This document shows, in pieces, positions 5,374-5,964 of a stretch of 5,964 bases of DNA. A model generated the notes under the pieces. It worked only from the letters and a program-made list of their open reading frames with translations. It was not told where the DNA came from and did no database searches. Position 1 is the first letter of the stretch, and every line of letters begins with the position of its first letter. Both the position numbers and the translations under genes were made by a program. This DNA is from an uncultured Clostridia bacterium (lineage in GTDB: Bacteria; Bacillota; Clostridia; Oscillospirales; Acutalibacteraceae), in assembly GCA_945868935.1 (NCBI GenBank), contig CAMBNE010000072.1, forward strand, positions 1 to 5,964, given 5' to 3'.

Positions 5374-5964
5374 TTATAAAGAATCCAGAAATTTATTTAC
5401 GCTGTCAACGCAGTTTGCACCGTCGGAGCAGGCTGTGATAATCTGCCTCAGCTCCTTTGTGCGCACGTCGCCTGCCGCATAAAGTCCGTCAAGTGACGTT
5501 TTTCCGCTTTCGTCAGCGACAATATAGCCTGATTTGTCAAGCTCTGCAAGGTCTTTTACGGTGTTGCTCCTCGGAACGATTCCGACTGCAATAAACACTC
5601 CGTCGCAGTCAATTTTTTCTCCGCTTTTGAGCACAACGCCGTCTGCGCTTTTTTCACCGAGGATTTCCGACACCTCGCTGTTGAACATAATTTCAACATT
5701 TTCGGCGTTTTTGAGCCTTTCGACAAGGATTTTCTCGGCACGCAGGCTGTCACGTCTGTGAACTAAAATTACCTTTTTGCAGATTTTTGAAAGATAGAGT
5801 GCGTCGGTTACGGCGGTATTTCCTCCGCCGACTACAACAACGGTTTTATTGCGGTAGAAAAAGCCGTCGCATACTGCGCAGTAGCCGACTCCACGCCCTA
5901 AAAGCTCTTTTTCGCCCTTAACGCCAAGCTCTCTGTGAGATGCACCCGAGCAGTAAATTACTGT
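5374..5964 (-). CDS. trxB: Thioredoxin reductase, N-terminus beyond the window
   Basis: The last 196 residues of an NADPH- and FAD-dependent thioredoxin-disulfide reductase; the frame is open to the window edge, and roughly 105-115 N-terminal residues with the first FAD-binding GxGxxG are missing. Counting from the first visible residue: redox-active CAVCD (Cys29, Cys32), NADPH-binding GGGNTA (46-51), HRRDSLRA (69-76) for the 2'-phosphate, and the C-terminal FAD motif GLYAAGD (160-166) followed by RQI (173-175). The motifs, their order and spacing match the E. coli-type low-molecular-weight enzyme, including CxxCD in the NADPH domain. It would keep thioredoxin reduced in the cytoplasm. The stop at 5374-5376 is one base from the transporter start. 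A Met at 5688 is internal and not a start. Distant flavoprotein relatives of TrxB cannot be fully excluded. Confidence 0.93.
   Translation of the reverse strand, partial: TVIYCSGASHRELGVKGEKELLGRGVGYCAVCDGFFYRNKTVVVVGGGNTAVTDALYLSKICKKVILVHRRDSLRAEKILVERLKNAENVEIMFNSEVSEILGEKSADGVVLKSGEKIDCDGVFIAVGIVPRSNTVKDLAELDKSGYIVADESGKTSLDGLYAAGDVRTKELRQIITACSDGANCVDSVNKFLDSL

Noticed and set aside
5374..5688. Thioredoxin reductase as a complete 104-residue protein starting at 5688
   Set aside because: The same frame continues open to the window edge and encodes CAVCD, GGGNTA and HRRDSLRA, so 5688 is an internal Met.

Overview
The window looks like chromosomal DNA from a low-to-moderate GC Firmicute, most likely an anaerobic gut Clostridium-type organism (Oscillospiraceae/Ruminococcaceae-like). 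The reasons are the Gram-positive-style Shine-Dalgarno sites, the mix of an AGCS amino-acid symporter, a short-form thioredoxin reductase and a Crp/Fnr regulator, and the small GC-rich hairpin repeats ending in CCCCTAC between genes, a type I recall from such genomes but could not check here. All six genes lie on the minus strand, so transcription runs from high to low coordinates.

Layout in the direction of transcription. (1) 5964-3785 is a tightly packed three-gene unit: the C-terminal two thirds of a thioredoxin reductase (cut by the window edge), a DMT/EamA transporter starting one base after the reductase stop, and a HAD-superfamily phosphatase/phosphomutase that overlaps the transporter by 14 bases. 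(2) 3784-3394 has no gene. It holds a heptamer array, four related hairpin repeat units in two pairs, an extra 11-bp palindrome, and the promoter of the next gene. (3) 3393-1939 is a single gene for a sodium:alanine-type (AGCS) symporter, followed by a rho-independent terminator. (4) 1883-1665 holds an 88-base inverted-repeat (MITE-like) element built from the same hairpin units, abutting the promoter of the next gene. (5) 1664-81 is a probable two-gene operon, a Crp/Fnr-family regulator followed 12 bases later by a patatin-like phospholipase, ending in an AT-rich stem-loop and a second heptamer array at the window end.

The genes belong to known families and form no obvious single pathway. 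The regulator next to the lipid hydrolase suggests a small self-regulated lipid or membrane stress unit; the symporter could belong to the same regulon, because a related 16-base motif lies in both leaders. The most interesting content is non-coding: six hairpin units in three pairs with compensatory stem changes, which can also pair with each other in alternative structures, and two copies of an AATTCCG/CATTCCG array just beyond gene 3' ends, one of which supplies the last codons and stop of the HAD gene. I see no CRISPR array, tRNA, rRNA, transposase or defence system. Positions and motifs were read by eye, without alignment or folding software.
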